From Ellagibacter isourolithinifaciens (GTDB lineage Bacteria > Actinomycetota > Coriobacteriia > Coriobacteriales > Eggerthellaceae): 64,000 bases of DNA. Location: the NCBI RefSeq assembly GCF_008831035.1, contig NZ_WAJR01000010.1, positions 1-64,000 on the forward strand. The letters are read 5' to 3'. Positions 25,422 to 33,898 of the stretch are shown here, one piece after another. Every line of letters begins with the position of its first letter. The stretch's first letter is position 1. Both the position numbers and the translations under genes were made by a program. The notes under the pieces are model-generated. The model saw only the letters and a list, made by a program, of their open reading frames with translations, had not been told where the DNA came from and did no database searches.

Positions 25422-27632
25422 ATGTCAGACGAACGCGCACACGACACCGCATCCGAATCGAAAACCAACGACGGAAATCTCGCTGCCCCCGACGTCGCCA
25501 ACGACGAGGGCAGCGAGAACGACCCCGTGTTTGCCCAGGAGCAGCAGCACTTAAGCGACACCTACGCCACGCTCCAGTCGATGGCGGGCGCGCTTGCGGT
25601 CAAGATGCGCAAGAACGAAGACGCGGCGGCGGCCACAAAACAGCAGATGGTGGAGGAAATCAAGCAGAACTACGGCAGCGACACCGAGGCGTTCGAGACC
25701 TACGCCGACTTCGCGACCGTGAACAGCGTCATCGACTCATACAACCAGACGCAAGACGCCGCCGCCGAGAAGCTCTCCAACATCGGCCTGCTCTTAAGCC
25801 AGCCGTACTTCGCGAAGATCGTCCTCGACTTCAAACGCGGCGCCGCGCCGAAGGAGCTCTACATCGGAGCTGCGGGCGTGTCCGACGACAGCTGTCGGCG
25901 CCTCGTAGTCGACTGGCGCTCGCCCGTCGCCGAGGTGTACTACAATCAAGACATGGGTCCCACGCACTACCGCGCGAACGGCCGCACGATCGCCGTAGAC
26001 CTCACGCTGCGCCGTCAGTTCGACATCGTGCGCGACGAGCTGCGCGCCTATTTCGACACCAACATCGCCATCCAAGATTCGCTGCTTCTCGCGTCGCTGT
26101 CCAAGCAGCGAACCTCTCAGATGCAGGCGATCACCGCGACCATCCAAAAGGAGCAAAACGCCGTCATCCGCCATGAAGACTGCCCCGTGCTGCTCGTCGC
26201 CGGCATCGCGGGATCGGGCAAGACCTCAGTGCTACTCCAGCGCATCGCGTATTTGTTCTACCAGCACCGCGAGAGCCTCCGCCCTGAAGACGTGTTCCTC
26301 ATCACGCCGAACCCGGTGTTTCGCCACTACATTGCGAATGTGCTGCCCGACATGGGAGAGCGCAACCCGGAGACCCTCACCCTCGCGGAGTTCGCGCGCA
26401 CGCTCTTGCCGCAGGGGCAGGGCTTCGGGAAGGGCACCGTCGACGAGGCGACCCTTTGGCGCATCGACGAGGCGCTTGAAAGCGGCAGGTTCGAGTACGA
26501 GCAGGGCGATTTCTGCGACATCCGCGTGGGGCACGTGAAGCTGATCACGCAAGCACAGGTGCATCAAGTGCGCGCGAAGTGGCCCCGCATCGAGCCCGGC
26601 GCGCGCCTGTCGAACCTGATGCGCGAGGAACTCACGCGACGTCTCGACTCCAAGCTTGCCTCGATGGCGTCAAGCGACGAGGCCTTTGACGAGGTGGTAT
26701 CCCTCACCCACGACGAGCAGCTCGCGGCGTTCGGCGAACCGGTGAACATCGACGACGACAAAGAGGTGCGCAAGGCCGCGCTCAAGCTGATCCGCGGGCG
26801 CTTCGACATCGCGTACGGCATGATCGCGCGCGACGAGTGGCTCCACGTGGACAACCTGGGCCGCCGCCTGATCGGCGCGGAAAGCCTACCGCCCGCGGCG
26901 TGGCTCTACTTGAAGATCGCGTGCACGGGACTCTCGAACCCCGACGCGCGCTACGTCATGATCGATGAGGTGCAAGACTACACGATTCCCCAGCTCGCAG
27001 TTCTCGCCCGGTTCTTCCCCCGCGCCCACTTCATGCTACTCGGCGACGAGAACCAGGCGATTCGCGAGGGTGGACTAACGTTCGCGCAGGTCAAAAGTAC
27101 GTTTGAGCGCTTGCGCGGCGAGGTGAGCGAGTGTCATCTCATGACGAGCTACCGCTCCACCCCCAGCATCACCGACCTGTTCGCTCGCCTTCTGCCCGAA
27201 AGCGAGCGCATGGAGGTGTCGTCCGTGCAACGCGAGAGCTCGGCGCCCCGCGTCGAGGTTTTCGACGACAAGGACGCGTGGACGGAGGCCGTGCGCGAGG
27301 CCGTGCGCGAGGCGGGCTCGAGCGACGAGGGGCTCACCGCCGTCATCGTGCCGTGGAAGCACGAGGCAACGAAGCTTGTCGCGGCTTTGGGAAACGACGC
27401 CCCCCAGCTGGTTGATGCGACGGGAGCGTTGCCTCGGTCGGGGTGCGTGCTGCTCACGCTGCCGCTTGCGAAGGGACTTGAGTTCGACCACGTCATCATT
27501 CCGAACGCAAGCGCAGGACTCTTCCCCGCCGATGATCGCATCGCGAAAAACCGCCTCTACACGAGCATTTCGCGCGCCACGCGCGAGCTCGACGTGTTCG
27601 CCCTTGGCGAGCTGACACCGCTTTTGCAATAG
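25422..27632 (+). CDS. HelD-like superfamily 1 helicase
   Basis: UvrD-type ATPase of 736 residues. The N-terminal coiled-coil-like part (about 36-130) is followed by DWRSPVAEVYY (164-174), a signature of HelD, the factor that recycles stalled RNA polymerase. Walker A is GIAGSGKTS (261-269); MIDEVQDY, LLGDENQAI, MTSYRST and a late VLLTLPLAKGLEFDHV complete the SF1 motifs. A role in clearing RNA polymerase is inferred from the family. ATG follows AAGGAGAG; the Nudix gene begins 15 bp after the stop and is probably co-transcribed. Confidence 0.88.
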   Translation: MSDERAHDTASESKTNDGNLAAPDVANDEGSENDPVFAQEQQHLSDTYATLQSMAGALAVKMRKNEDAAAATKQQMVEEIKQNYGSDTEAFETYADFATVNSVIDSYNQTQDAAAEKLSNIGLLLSQPYFAKIVLDFKRGAAPKELYIGAAGVSDDSCRRLVVDWRSPVAEVYYNQDMGPTHYRANGRTIAVDLTLRRQFDIVRDELRAYFDTNIAIQDSLLLASLSKQRTSQMQAITATIQKEQNAVIRHEDCPVLLVAGIAGSGKTSVLLQRIAYLFYQHRESLRPEDVFLITPNPVFRHYIANVLPDMGERNPETLTLAEFARTLLPQGQGFGKGTVDEATLWRIDEALESGRFEYEQGDFCDIRVGHVKLITQAQVHQVRAKWPRIEPGARLSNLMREELTRRLDSKLASMASSDEAFDEVVSLTHDEQLAAFGEPVNIDDDKEVRKAALKLIRGRFDIAYGMIARDEWLHVDNLGRRLIGAESLPPAAWLYLKIACTGLSNPDARYVMIDEVQDYTIPQLAVLARFFPRAHFMLLGDENQAIREGGLTFAQVKSTFERLRGEVSECHLMTSYRSTPSITDLFARLLPESERMEVSSVQRESSAPRVEVFDDKDAWTEAVREAVREAGSSDEGLTAVIVPWKHEATKLVAALGNDAPQLVDATGALPRSGCVLLTLPLAKGLEFDHVIIPNASAGLFPADDRIAKNRLYTSISRATRELDVFALGELTPLLQ

Positions 27633-27647
27633 ATGCAGGGAGCCGCG

Positions 27648-28151
27648 ATGACGACCCCGAACTTCATCCTTTCGCTGCGCGAGAAGATCGGCCACGACCC
27701 GCTTTGGCTTACGGGAATTACAGCCTATGTCGAAGATGCAGACGGGCGCATCCTACTCGGGCGACGCAGCGACACAGGCGAATGGGCGCTTATGTACGGC
27801 ATTGTGGAGCCTGGGGAGGAGCCTGGCCGCACATGCGTGCGCGAGGTACTCGAGGAGACGGGCGTGCACGTTGCACCGCAGGCAATCGCGAGCGTAAAAT
27901 CATCAAACTACCTGGTGAAGTACGCGAACGGCGACCAGTGCCGATACATGGACATCCTTTTCATCTGCACGCCCACCGACGACGATGCTGCACCTTTCGT
28001 GGGGGATGACGAGAGCACCGAGGTCGGTTGGTTTTCTCCCGACGAGCTTCCCCATCCCCTGGCCACCTCGACCGCCAGTCGACTCGCCATCGTAAGCGAG
28101 TACAAGGCCCAGGCAGCCAAAGGCAACACCGCCGCACTCTTTTCGTTGTAG
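27648..28151 (+). CDS. Nudix hydrolase
   Basis: A 167-residue protein with a complete Nudix box (GIVEPGEEPGRTCVREVL starting at residue 51, ending EETGV). The family hydrolyses nucleoside diphosphates linked to another group; the substrate here is not predictable, but ADP-ribose would fit the macrodomain neighbour. ATG at 27648 is preceded by GGGAG, better than the in-frame ATG at 27633 that touches the helicase stop. Confidence 0.88.
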   Translation: MTTPNFILSLREKIGHDPLWLTGITAYVEDADGRILLGRRSDTGEWALMYGIVEPGEEPGRTCVREVLEETGVHVAPQAIASVKSSNYLVKYANGDQCRYMDILFICTPTDDDAAPFVGDDESTEVGWFSPDELPHPLATSTASRLAIVSEYKAQAAKGNTAALFSL

Positions 28152-28153
28152 CA

Positions 28154-28173
28154 GAAAGCTCGCGCGGGCTTTC
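28154..28173 (+). terminator. Short hairpin after the Nudix gene
   Basis: GAAAGC/GCTTTC stem (28154-28159 with 28168-28173) just past the Nudix stop. There is no strong T-run, so termination is only probable; the next gene is convergent. Confidence 0.45.
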
Positions 28174-28225
28174 CCTCGTCCCGCCTGGCTCTTGTGCGGG
28201 CATCCTTGCTTTCTGAAGTGCAGGG

Positions 28226-28741
28226 CTATTCCTTTACGAGAACCTTTTCAATCTTGGCCATGTACATGGTGTGGTAGTCGTGGTTGGGATACCAGCGCGC
28301 ATCGCAGGAGGTGTCGATGAAGTCCTCCGGCGGAAGCTCGCGCGCGTACAGCTTGCGGCATACGAACACAAGCTCGGCCTCCTCGAAGGCAATCGACCCG
28401 CCGACCTCAACAGGGGTAAGCCCCGCCTGGGAAATCTTGTCGGGAACGTCGCGCCCGGAAACCTTGCCCAAAAGACTCAGTGCCTCATGTTGATTTCCCT
28501 CGCCGAAAAATGCGCAGGTGAAACGCTCCTGCGCATCGACGAACTCCTTTGTGTAGCGTTGCGGGCGGATGTAAACGCTCACCACGTTCTTGCCCCACAT
28601 AACGCCCATGGCGCCCCAGCTCGCGGTCATGGTGTTGCAATGCTCGGCATCGGCGCCGGCGGTGATGAGCATCCACTCCTTCCCGATTTTCGTAAACGGA
28701 TTGAGCATCAGTTCCTCAGGTGCGATTTCTTTGAAAGCCAT
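28226..28741 (-). CDS. Flavin reductase-like domain protein
   Basis: A 171-residue FMN-binding split-barrel protein of the flavin reductase family, with WMLITAG, NTMTASWGAMGVMWGKNVV and SVYIRPQRYT, the usual flavin-phosphate region. It may act as an NAD(P)H:flavin reductase or a simple flavoprotein electron carrier. ATG at 28741 has AAGGAG six bases before it, so the longer frame upstream is rejected. It is divergent from the DUF3793/flavodoxin pair, which suggests a shared redox theme. Confidence 0.85.
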   Translation of the reverse strand: MAFKEIAPEELMLNPFTKIGKEWMLITAGADAEHCNTMTASWGAMGVMWGKNVVSVYIRPQRYTKEFVDAQERFTCAFFGEGNQHEALSLLGKVSGRDVPDKISQAGLTPVEVGGSIAFEEAELVFVCRKLYARELPPEDFIDTSCDARWYPNHDYHTMYMAKIEKVLVKE

Positions 28742-28840
28742 AGCAATCTCCTTACGTGTGAATTCGTCCATGATAACGCGAATCGGGAGATCGTGTTTTT
28801 GCAATATTGTAACCACTGGCAAACTTTTTCATCCAAACGC

Positions 28841-28897
28841 TTGACTCAGGTCTGCCGCTGAATTATAAGTTTCCCAGAGTTAACTATCACTGAGAAA
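28841..28897 (+). promoter_or_regulatory. Promoter and interrupted palindrome before DUF3793 gene
   Basis: TTGACT (28841-28846), a 17-bp spacer and TATAAG (28864-28869) form a good promoter. Directly after it TTTCCCAG (28870-28877) and CTGAGAAA (28890-28897) form a one-mismatch inverted repeat over the predicted start of transcription, a likely operator. Confidence 0.6.
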
Positions 28898-28919
28898 ACC
28901 CTACAAAAGGAGAGCTCTC

Positions 28920-29612
28920 ATGGACAAACGCGAATACGTGAAATTGTTCGAGCGAAAACTGGTACATCACTGCACGCCGACGCTCGCCGGCATCAAGTCA
29001 GGAAGCCTGTTCGTCTGCCGCGACGAGTCGGTTCCTGGGCTTGGCAAGAGCAAGTCGGGGATAGTCTCTGCGAGGACCCATGAGCACAACCTAGCTTACG
29101 CGCTGCGCACAACACGCGACAAGCTCTATGATTACGGGGTGCGCATCGAGCTTTTGGCACGAAGGAAATCCGGGGTGCTTCTCTATGTCTACCGCCCCGA
29201 CCTGCTTCGACGCGACCTTTCGCAGCCTGAGGTTGCAAGCTTCCTCGCGCAGGAGGGATACGACACCGGCTCCCTCGCGGCCTGCATCGAGCTTCTGCAC
29301 AAGCGCATCTGCGGGACCGACCTGCAAAGCACGCTTTCAGGGTCATGCGCGTTCCCTCACGAGATCGGCCTCTTTCTGGGATACCCGTTTGAGGACGTTA
29401 TGGGGTTCATCGAGAACAAGGGCGAGAACTACCTGTGCAGCGGATGCTGGAAGGTGTACTCATGCGAGCAGGATGCAAAGGAGTGCTTCTGCAAATACAA
29501 GGAATGCACGCGCGCCTACGAAGAGCTCTTCGACGAGGGAGTGTCACTTGAATGCCTTGCCATCCTCGACGACGCATTCCCTGCTGACGAGGCATATTCC
29601 CAGGCCAGCTAA
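28920..29612 (+). CDS. DUF3793 family protein
   Basis: A 230-residue cytoplasmic protein of a family common in anaerobic Firmicutes and Coriobacteriia. Features are an N-terminal HHCTPTLAGIKSGSLF block, a central VYRPDLLRRDL and a conserved C-terminal CAFPHEIGLFLGYPFEDVMGF followed by a cysteine-rich stretch. The function is unknown. It is followed by a flavodoxin gene, a pairing I know from other anaerobes, which hints at iron-limitation or redox use. ATG follows AAAGGAGAG. Confidence 0.85.
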   Translation: MDKREYVKLFERKLVHHCTPTLAGIKSGSLFVCRDESVPGLGKSKSGIVSARTHEHNLAYALRTTRDKLYDYGVRIELLARRKSGVLLYVYRPDLLRRDLSQPEVASFLAQEGYDTGSLAACIELLHKRICGTDLQSTLSGSCAFPHEIGLFLGYPFEDVMGFIENKGENYLCSGCWKVYSCEQDAKECFCKYKECTRAYEELFDEGVSLECLAILDDAFPADEAYSQAS

Positions 29613-29616
29613 GAGC

Positions 29617-29669
29617 GCGCCGGGCGATGTGCACGCGGGAGGGGAGCCTGCGTGCACATCGCCCGGCGC
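29617..29669 (+). terminator. Very stable hairpin between DUF3793 and flavodoxin genes
   Basis: A 20-bp perfect stem (29617-29636 with 29650-29669) and a 13-nt purine-rich loop start four bases after the stop codon. There is no T-tract, so it may protect the upstream message from 3' decay or reduce flavodoxin read-through. Confidence 0.6.
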
Positions 29670-29722
29670 TGAATAAAAGCGCTCGGAACCGAATAGCAAC
29701 CGATATGCAAGGAGAACCTATC

Positions 29723-30145
29723 ATGAATAAAGTCGCCATCGTTTATTGGAGCGGCACGGGTAACACCGAGGCCATGGCAGATCTGATTGCGCAAGGCGTG
29801 CGTACCGCCGGCGGCGAAGCCGATCTCGTCCAAGCCGCGGATTTCGATTCGAGCAAGCTCGACGGCTATGATGCCTTCGCGTTCGGCTGCCCCGCAATGG
29901 GCGACGAGGAGCTCGAGGAGATGGAGTTCTTGCCCATGTACGATGAGGTGGAGCCGCATCTTCCCGGACGCAAGGTGGCGCTGTTCGGGTCCTACGATTG
30001 GAACGACGGCGAATGGATGGAGCTCTGGGAGAAGCGCGCGGAGGAGGCGGGCGTCGATGTGGTCGACTCCGTCATCGCGAAGGACTATCCCGACGACGAC
30101 GCCTCTGCGGACTGCATGCGCCTTGGCACGCTGATCGCAAAATAA
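29723..30145 (+). CDS. Flavodoxin
   Basis: A 140-residue short-chain flavodoxin that carries electrons with FMN. The phosphate-binding loop YWSGTGNTEAMA lies at the N-terminus; FGCPAMGDEELEE and GSYDWNDGEWM form the isoalloxazine-binding loops. ATG follows AAGGAGAA. It is the likely partner of the DUF3793 gene, and could replace ferredoxin under iron limitation. Confidence 0.93.
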   Translation: MNKVAIVYWSGTGNTEAMADLIAQGVRTAGGEADLVQAADFDSSKLDGYDAFAFGCPAMGDEELEEMEFLPMYDEVEPHLPGRKVALFGSYDWNDGEWMELWEKRAEEAGVDVVDSVIAKDYPDDDASADCMRLGTLIAK

Positions 30146-30155
30146 GGGCGGCGCT

Positions 30156-30244
30156 GGCTTGGCGACGGCGCCAACGAGAAGACAAGGGCTGCGCCGCGCG
30201 CGGATGCGGGCCCGATCGGGAAAGAAAGGGCTTGGCGACGGCGC
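30156..30244. repeat. Direct repeats between convergent genes
   Basis: A 16-bp exact repeat (GGCTTGGCGACGGCGC) occurs at 30156-30171 and 30229-30244. Between them, 30184-30202 is an exact 19-bp copy of 30411-30429 inside the neighbouring phosphodiesterase gene. The block looks like a scar of small local duplications. Confidence 0.6.
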
Positions 30245-30257
30245 GACGCGCCCGTAT

Positions 30258-30821
30258 TTATTCCCCTACAAGTTCCCGCAGCTCAAAGGCACCATTTTCA
30301 TAGACAGCGTAACTGTTCGAGCCGTCTTTTGGAAGAGAGACGCTACCGGGGTTCACGAAGAGCGCGCCATCGCGAGAGGCAATCTCCTTCACGTGGGTAT
30401 GCCCGTACAAAAGGGCTGCGCCGCGCGCGATCGGCGGCACATTCTGCGGCCCGAACAGGTGGCCATGCGTGCAGAACAGCAGGCGCGGCCCGGCCTTTGA
30501 GGCGGGCTGCCCATCTGCGCCCTCCGCAGGTTCCGCGTCCATCACGATCGCATAATCGGCCATGCAGGGAAAATCGAGCACCATCTGGTCGACCTCGCTG
30601 TCGCAATTGCCGCGCACGGCAACGACGCGGTCGGCCAGCGTGTTCAGCATCGCGAGCACCTCCTTCGGCGCGTAATCGCGCGGAAGGTCGTTTCGCGGAC
30701 CGTGATAGAGAAGGTCCCCCAGAAGAACGACGGTGTCGGGCGACTCGGCCTCGATTTGCGCCATGAGCGCACGGCACCAGTACGCCGAGCCGTGGATATC
30801 GGATGCAATCAATAGCTTCAT
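30258..30821 (-). CDS. YfcE-type metallophosphodiesterase
   Basis: A 187-residue calcineurin-fold phosphoesterase with the metal motifs ASDIHGS, LLGDLLYHGPRN, VRGNCDSEVD, CTHGH and YGHTHV. YfcE relatives hydrolyse phosphodiesters with Mn2+; the natural substrate is unknown. ATG at 30821 follows AGAAAGGAG. It is convergent with the flavodoxin gene. Confidence 0.9.
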   Translation of the reverse strand: MKLLIASDIHGSAYWCRALMAQIEAESPDTVVLLGDLLYHGPRNDLPRDYAPKEVLAMLNTLADRVVAVRGNCDSEVDQMVLDFPCMADYAIVMDAEPAEGADGQPASKAGPRLLFCTHGHLFGPQNVPPIARGAALLYGHTHVKEIASRDGALFVNPGSVSLPKDGSNSYAVYENGAFELRELVGE

Positions 30822-30936
30822 CGAGCGCTCCTTTCTTGTCTTTGCGAAAGCATACCCTATCCGAGATGCAGGTCGTAGCGAGGTTGACGCCAGCAAGCCC
30901 TATCCCACGACGGCAGGCGCTTGGTTTGCTGGGCGG

Positions 30937-32172
30937 CTATAGGCCAAAAAGCAGGGCAAGCCCGAGCAAAGCCACCAGAAACACTACGTTGACCAGCGTA
31001 AATACTTTGAGATAGCGCATTTTCGCCCCCACGCGGCCGATAGAGATCGCCTTGAAGGTGATAAGGCTCGCCATCGAGGCGATGAGCGTCCCAAGCCCGC
31101 CAAGGTTCGTGCCCACGATGAGGGCGTCCCATTGACTCGTGAACCCGGAGAGCAGCACGGCCGCGGGGACATTGCTGACCACCTGGCTCGCGCCCACTGC
31201 GGCGATGACCGCATTTCGCCCCACGAGCTCCGCCACCGCATCGTGGACAAGCGGAATGCGCACCATGTTCCCCACAAAGACGAACAGCGCCACGAACGTG
31301 AGCAGGAGCGAGAAATCGACGCGTCGAAGCTGCTCAGCATCAGTAAGCGCGACGGCCGCGATGACGACGGCAAGCACTATGCGCACATCGACGATTCCCG
31401 CAACTGCGAGCAGGCAGATGCAGAACAGCGCCAGGTAAATTGCAAGACGCCCGCAGCTGCATCTCCGCAGGGGCGCAGGGGCGGCATCCTCGCGAGCCCC
31501 ATTCGCGAACTCATGCGCGGCGCCATCGGACCAGCACGACCGCGAGACGATTTCTTCCCCACGAGCAGCACCCCGAACGCAGCCCTTGTTCTTGCCAGCC
31601 TCTTCCCCGCAACAAGGCTTCGACCTGAACAGCACGAAAATGCACCCCGTTATAAGCGCTGCGGAAAGTCCCGTGTAGGGAGCCATGAGCGACAGGAAGC
31701 GGGAAACCGACATCCCCGAAGCAGTGAACAGGTACAGGTTTTGGGGATTCCCGACAGGTGTAAGCATGCTGCCGAGGTTCGCGGCCACCGTCATGAGTGC
31801 AGCCACGAGGAGCGCGCGACCCTCCATGCCCGCCGCGCGAAGCGTCACGAGGGCGAGGGGGACAAACGTGATGAGCGCCACGTCGTTTGTCACCGCCATG
31901 CTTGCAAAGAAGACGATTCCCACAAGCGCGAACGCGATTGCGCGCTGGGACTTCGCACGCGAGACGAGCCACTTCCCCATCGAATCGAGGACGCCGAGAG
32001 AGCGAAGCCCGGCAACGGCAGCCATTAGGCAAAAGAGCAGCGCGAGCGTGTGCCAGTCGATATAGGCAGAGTACGCCGCGTCGGGCGGAACGGCAATGCA
32101 CGACGCGGCGGCGAGCACGATAGCGGCAACGAGGACGACCTCGCGCCGCACGAAATCGCGAAGGCGTTGCAC
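30937..32172 (-). CDS. SLC13/ArsB-type anion permease with cysteine-rich loop
   Basis: A 411-residue transporter of the ion-transporter superfamily, about ten to eleven helices, with duplicated hairpin motifs (TNDVALITFVPLAL, MLTPVGNPQNLYLF, then SQVVSNVPAAVLL and GTNLGGLGTLIAS). Residues 183-243 form a hydrophilic loop with six cysteines (187, 188, 198, 213, 238, 240), unusual for the family. The substrate is unknown: dicarboxylate, arsenite or Na+/H+ exchange are options. GTG directly follows the nitroreductase TAA, so the two are coupled. Confidence 0.8.
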   Translation of the reverse strand: MQRLRDFVRREVVLVAAIVLAAASCIAVPPDAAYSAYIDWHTLALLFCLMAAVAGLRSLGVLDSMGKWLVSRAKSQRAIAFALVGIVFFASMAVTNDVALITFVPLALVTLRAAGMEGRALLVAALMTVAANLGSMLTPVGNPQNLYLFTASGMSVSRFLSLMAPYTGLSAALITGCIFVLFRSKPCCGEEAGKNKGCVRGAARGEEIVSRSCWSDGAAHEFANGAREDAAPAPLRRCSCGRLAIYLALFCICLLAVAGIVDVRIVLAVVIAAVALTDAEQLRRVDFSLLLTFVALFVFVGNMVRIPLVHDAVAELVGRNAVIAAVGASQVVSNVPAAVLLSGFTSQWDALIVGTNLGGLGTLIASMASLITFKAISIGRVGAKMRYLKVFTLVNVVFLVALLGLALLFGL

Positions 32173-32697
32173 TTAGAAGCTTTCCCAGCTCACAAGCGAC
32201 ATATCGACGTCGGCGGCCGTATGGGGAGCCGGATGCTCGCAGATGTTCCCCACGACGAGCATCGCTTCAAGGGAGAGCCCTTCCGGTGCGTCGAGCACGC
32301 GGCGCACATAGTCGCTCGAAGGCGTACCGTCGGCGGCAGTGCGCATGCGGACCTGGACCCAGCAGCTGCCAAGGCCCAGCGCATCGGCCGCCAAGTGCAT
32401 GTTGGTCATAGCAACCGAGCAGTCCTCGACCCACGTGTCGGCGATGGACGGATCCCCGAACACGGCAATAACCAGGCTCGCTGTGTCGAAGAGCTTCTGT
32501 TTGGGATCGCGAGCTTGGGCAAGGCGGGAAATTGTCTTCGCATCCTCGACGACGACGAAGCGCCAGGGCTTCTTCCCTTTCCCCGCAGGGCCGGACATTC
32601 CCGCGACGAGAAGCGCCTCGACCGTCTCGCGCGGGACACTGCCTCCCGTAAAGCTGCGGATGCTGCGACGATGAAGCAGCGTATCGAGAATTTCCAT
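32173..32697 (-). CDS. Nitroreductase family protein
   Basis: A 174-residue FMN-dependent oxidoreductase with HRRSIRSFTGGSVP at the N-terminus, AGKGKKPWRFVVVED, and ALGLGSCWVQVR, all typical of the family. It probably reduces a nitro, quinone or flavin-type substrate in the cytoplasm. ATG at 32697 is weakly preceded by GGAA. The stop abuts the start of the anion permease, suggesting linked roles such as metabolite detoxification and export. Confidence 0.88.
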   Translation of the reverse strand: MEILDTLLHRRSIRSFTGGSVPRETVEALLVAGMSGPAGKGKKPWRFVVVEDAKTISRLAQARDPKQKLFDTASLVIAVFGDPSIADTWVEDCSVAMTNMHLAADALGLGSCWVQVRMRTAADGTPSSDYVRRVLDAPEGLSLEAMLVVGNICEHPAPHTAADVDMSLVSWESF

Positions 32698-32719
32698 GAG
32701 GTTCCTTTCTTTCCTTGCG

Positions 32720-32753
32720 GCTCGCTCAGGGCACGAGCTTTTCCCTAGCGAGC
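32720..32753 (-). terminator. Hairpin between threonine aldolase and nitroreductase genes
   Basis: GCTCGCTCAGGG (32720-32731) pairs with CCCTAGCGAGC (32743-32753) with one bulge. It follows the threonine aldolase stop by 23 bases on the minus strand and could end that transcript. Confidence 0.5.
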
Positions 32754-32776
32754 AGCGACACCCTCCGAGGAGACGA

Positions 32777-33811
32777 CTACAAAGCCGCAATGGCCTCCTC
32801 GAGCGCAACGATTTCCTCTTCGCGCGTGGCCCAACTCGTGCAGACGCGAATGGCAACGTGCTCCTCATCCGTGCGCTCCTCGAATTCCAACTCGAACTGC
32901 TCAGAGATTTGCGCGTACTGAGCATCGGTGAAGTTGATGAAGACCTGGTTGGTCGTCGTCTGCGCGAACAGGGGAATTCCCGCCTTCGCGCAAGCGTCCT
33001 TCACGCGCGCGGCGTACTCGTTCGCGCGGCGGGCAACCTTGAAGTAGAGGTCGTCGGTGAAGAGCGCCTCGAACTGCGCGCCGAGCAGCCACCCCTTCGC
33101 AAGCATGGCGCCGTTCTGCTTCATGTTCGCGCGGAAATGCGGCTTGAGCTCGTCGTTCACGATGACGACGGCCTCGCCGAACAGCGCGCCGCATTTCGTG
33201 CCGCCGCAGTAGAACACGTCGGCGAGCCCGGCGATGTCCTCGAGGGAAACGTCGCCGCCGATTGCCTCAAGGCCGTAGGACAGGCGCGCGCCATCGATGA
33301 ACAAGTAGAGCGAGAACTCGTCGCATACCGCACGGATGGCGGCGAGCTCGGCAAGCGTGTAGACGGAACCCGTCTCCGTCGCCATGGAAAGATAGACCAT
33401 CTTTGGCTGCGTGATATGTTCGGGAATGATGCTTCCCGCCCAGTTGGCGGCGATGGCGCGCACCTGGTCGGCGCTGATTTTGCCATCGTGAGCAGGTGCG
33501 GTTTCGCACTTGTGGCCCGCATGCTCGACCGCTCCGGTCTCGTGCACGTTGATGTGCCCCGAATCGGCGCAGATGACGCTTTGCCATGGGCGCAGGGCGG
33601 ACTCGATGACGATGAAGTTCGCCTGCGTGCCGCCAACGAGGAAGTGCACATCGGCCGAGGGCACACCTGCACGCTCGCGAATCAGGCGGGCCGCGCGCTC
33701 GCACACCTCGTCGCAGCCATAGCCGCAAAACGCCTGGTCGTTAATAGTCTGGAGCGCCTCGAGAACCTCGGGGAGCGCGCCTTTGCAGTAATCGCAGTTG
33801 AGTCTGATCAT
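32777..33811 (-). CDS. Low-specificity L-threonine aldolase-like PLP enzyme
   Basis: A 344-residue fold-type I PLP enzyme of the threonine aldolase/beta-eliminating lyase family, converting threonine (or similar beta-hydroxy amino acids) to glycine and an aldehyde. Seen are MIRLNCDYCKGALPEVL, HFLVGGTQANF, HINVHETGAVEHAGHK, LFIDGARLSYG and the PLP lysine in CGGTKCGALFGEA. The start is taken at 33811, where the family begins; a slightly longer frame exists. Confidence 0.88.
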   Translation of the reverse strand: MIRLNCDYCKGALPEVLEALQTINDQAFCGYGCDEVCERAARLIRERAGVPSADVHFLVGGTQANFIVIESALRPWQSVICADSGHINVHETGAVEHAGHKCETAPAHDGKISADQVRAIAANWAGSIIPEHITQPKMVYLSMATETGSVYTLAELAAIRAVCDEFSLYLFIDGARLSYGLEAIGGDVSLEDIAGLADVFYCGGTKCGALFGEAVVIVNDELKPHFRANMKQNGAMLAKGWLLGAQFEALFTDDLYFKVARRANEYAARVKDACAKAGIPLFAQTTTNQVFINFTDAQYAQISEQFELEFEERTDEEHVAIRVCTSWATREEEIVALEEAIAAL

Positions 33812-33898
33812 GAAATCCTGGCTTTCGGGAAACAGCGGTTTACGAAACATATAGGCAACAGCATATCGCACCAACGAGGAAGGCGGGCCAAGACCGCG

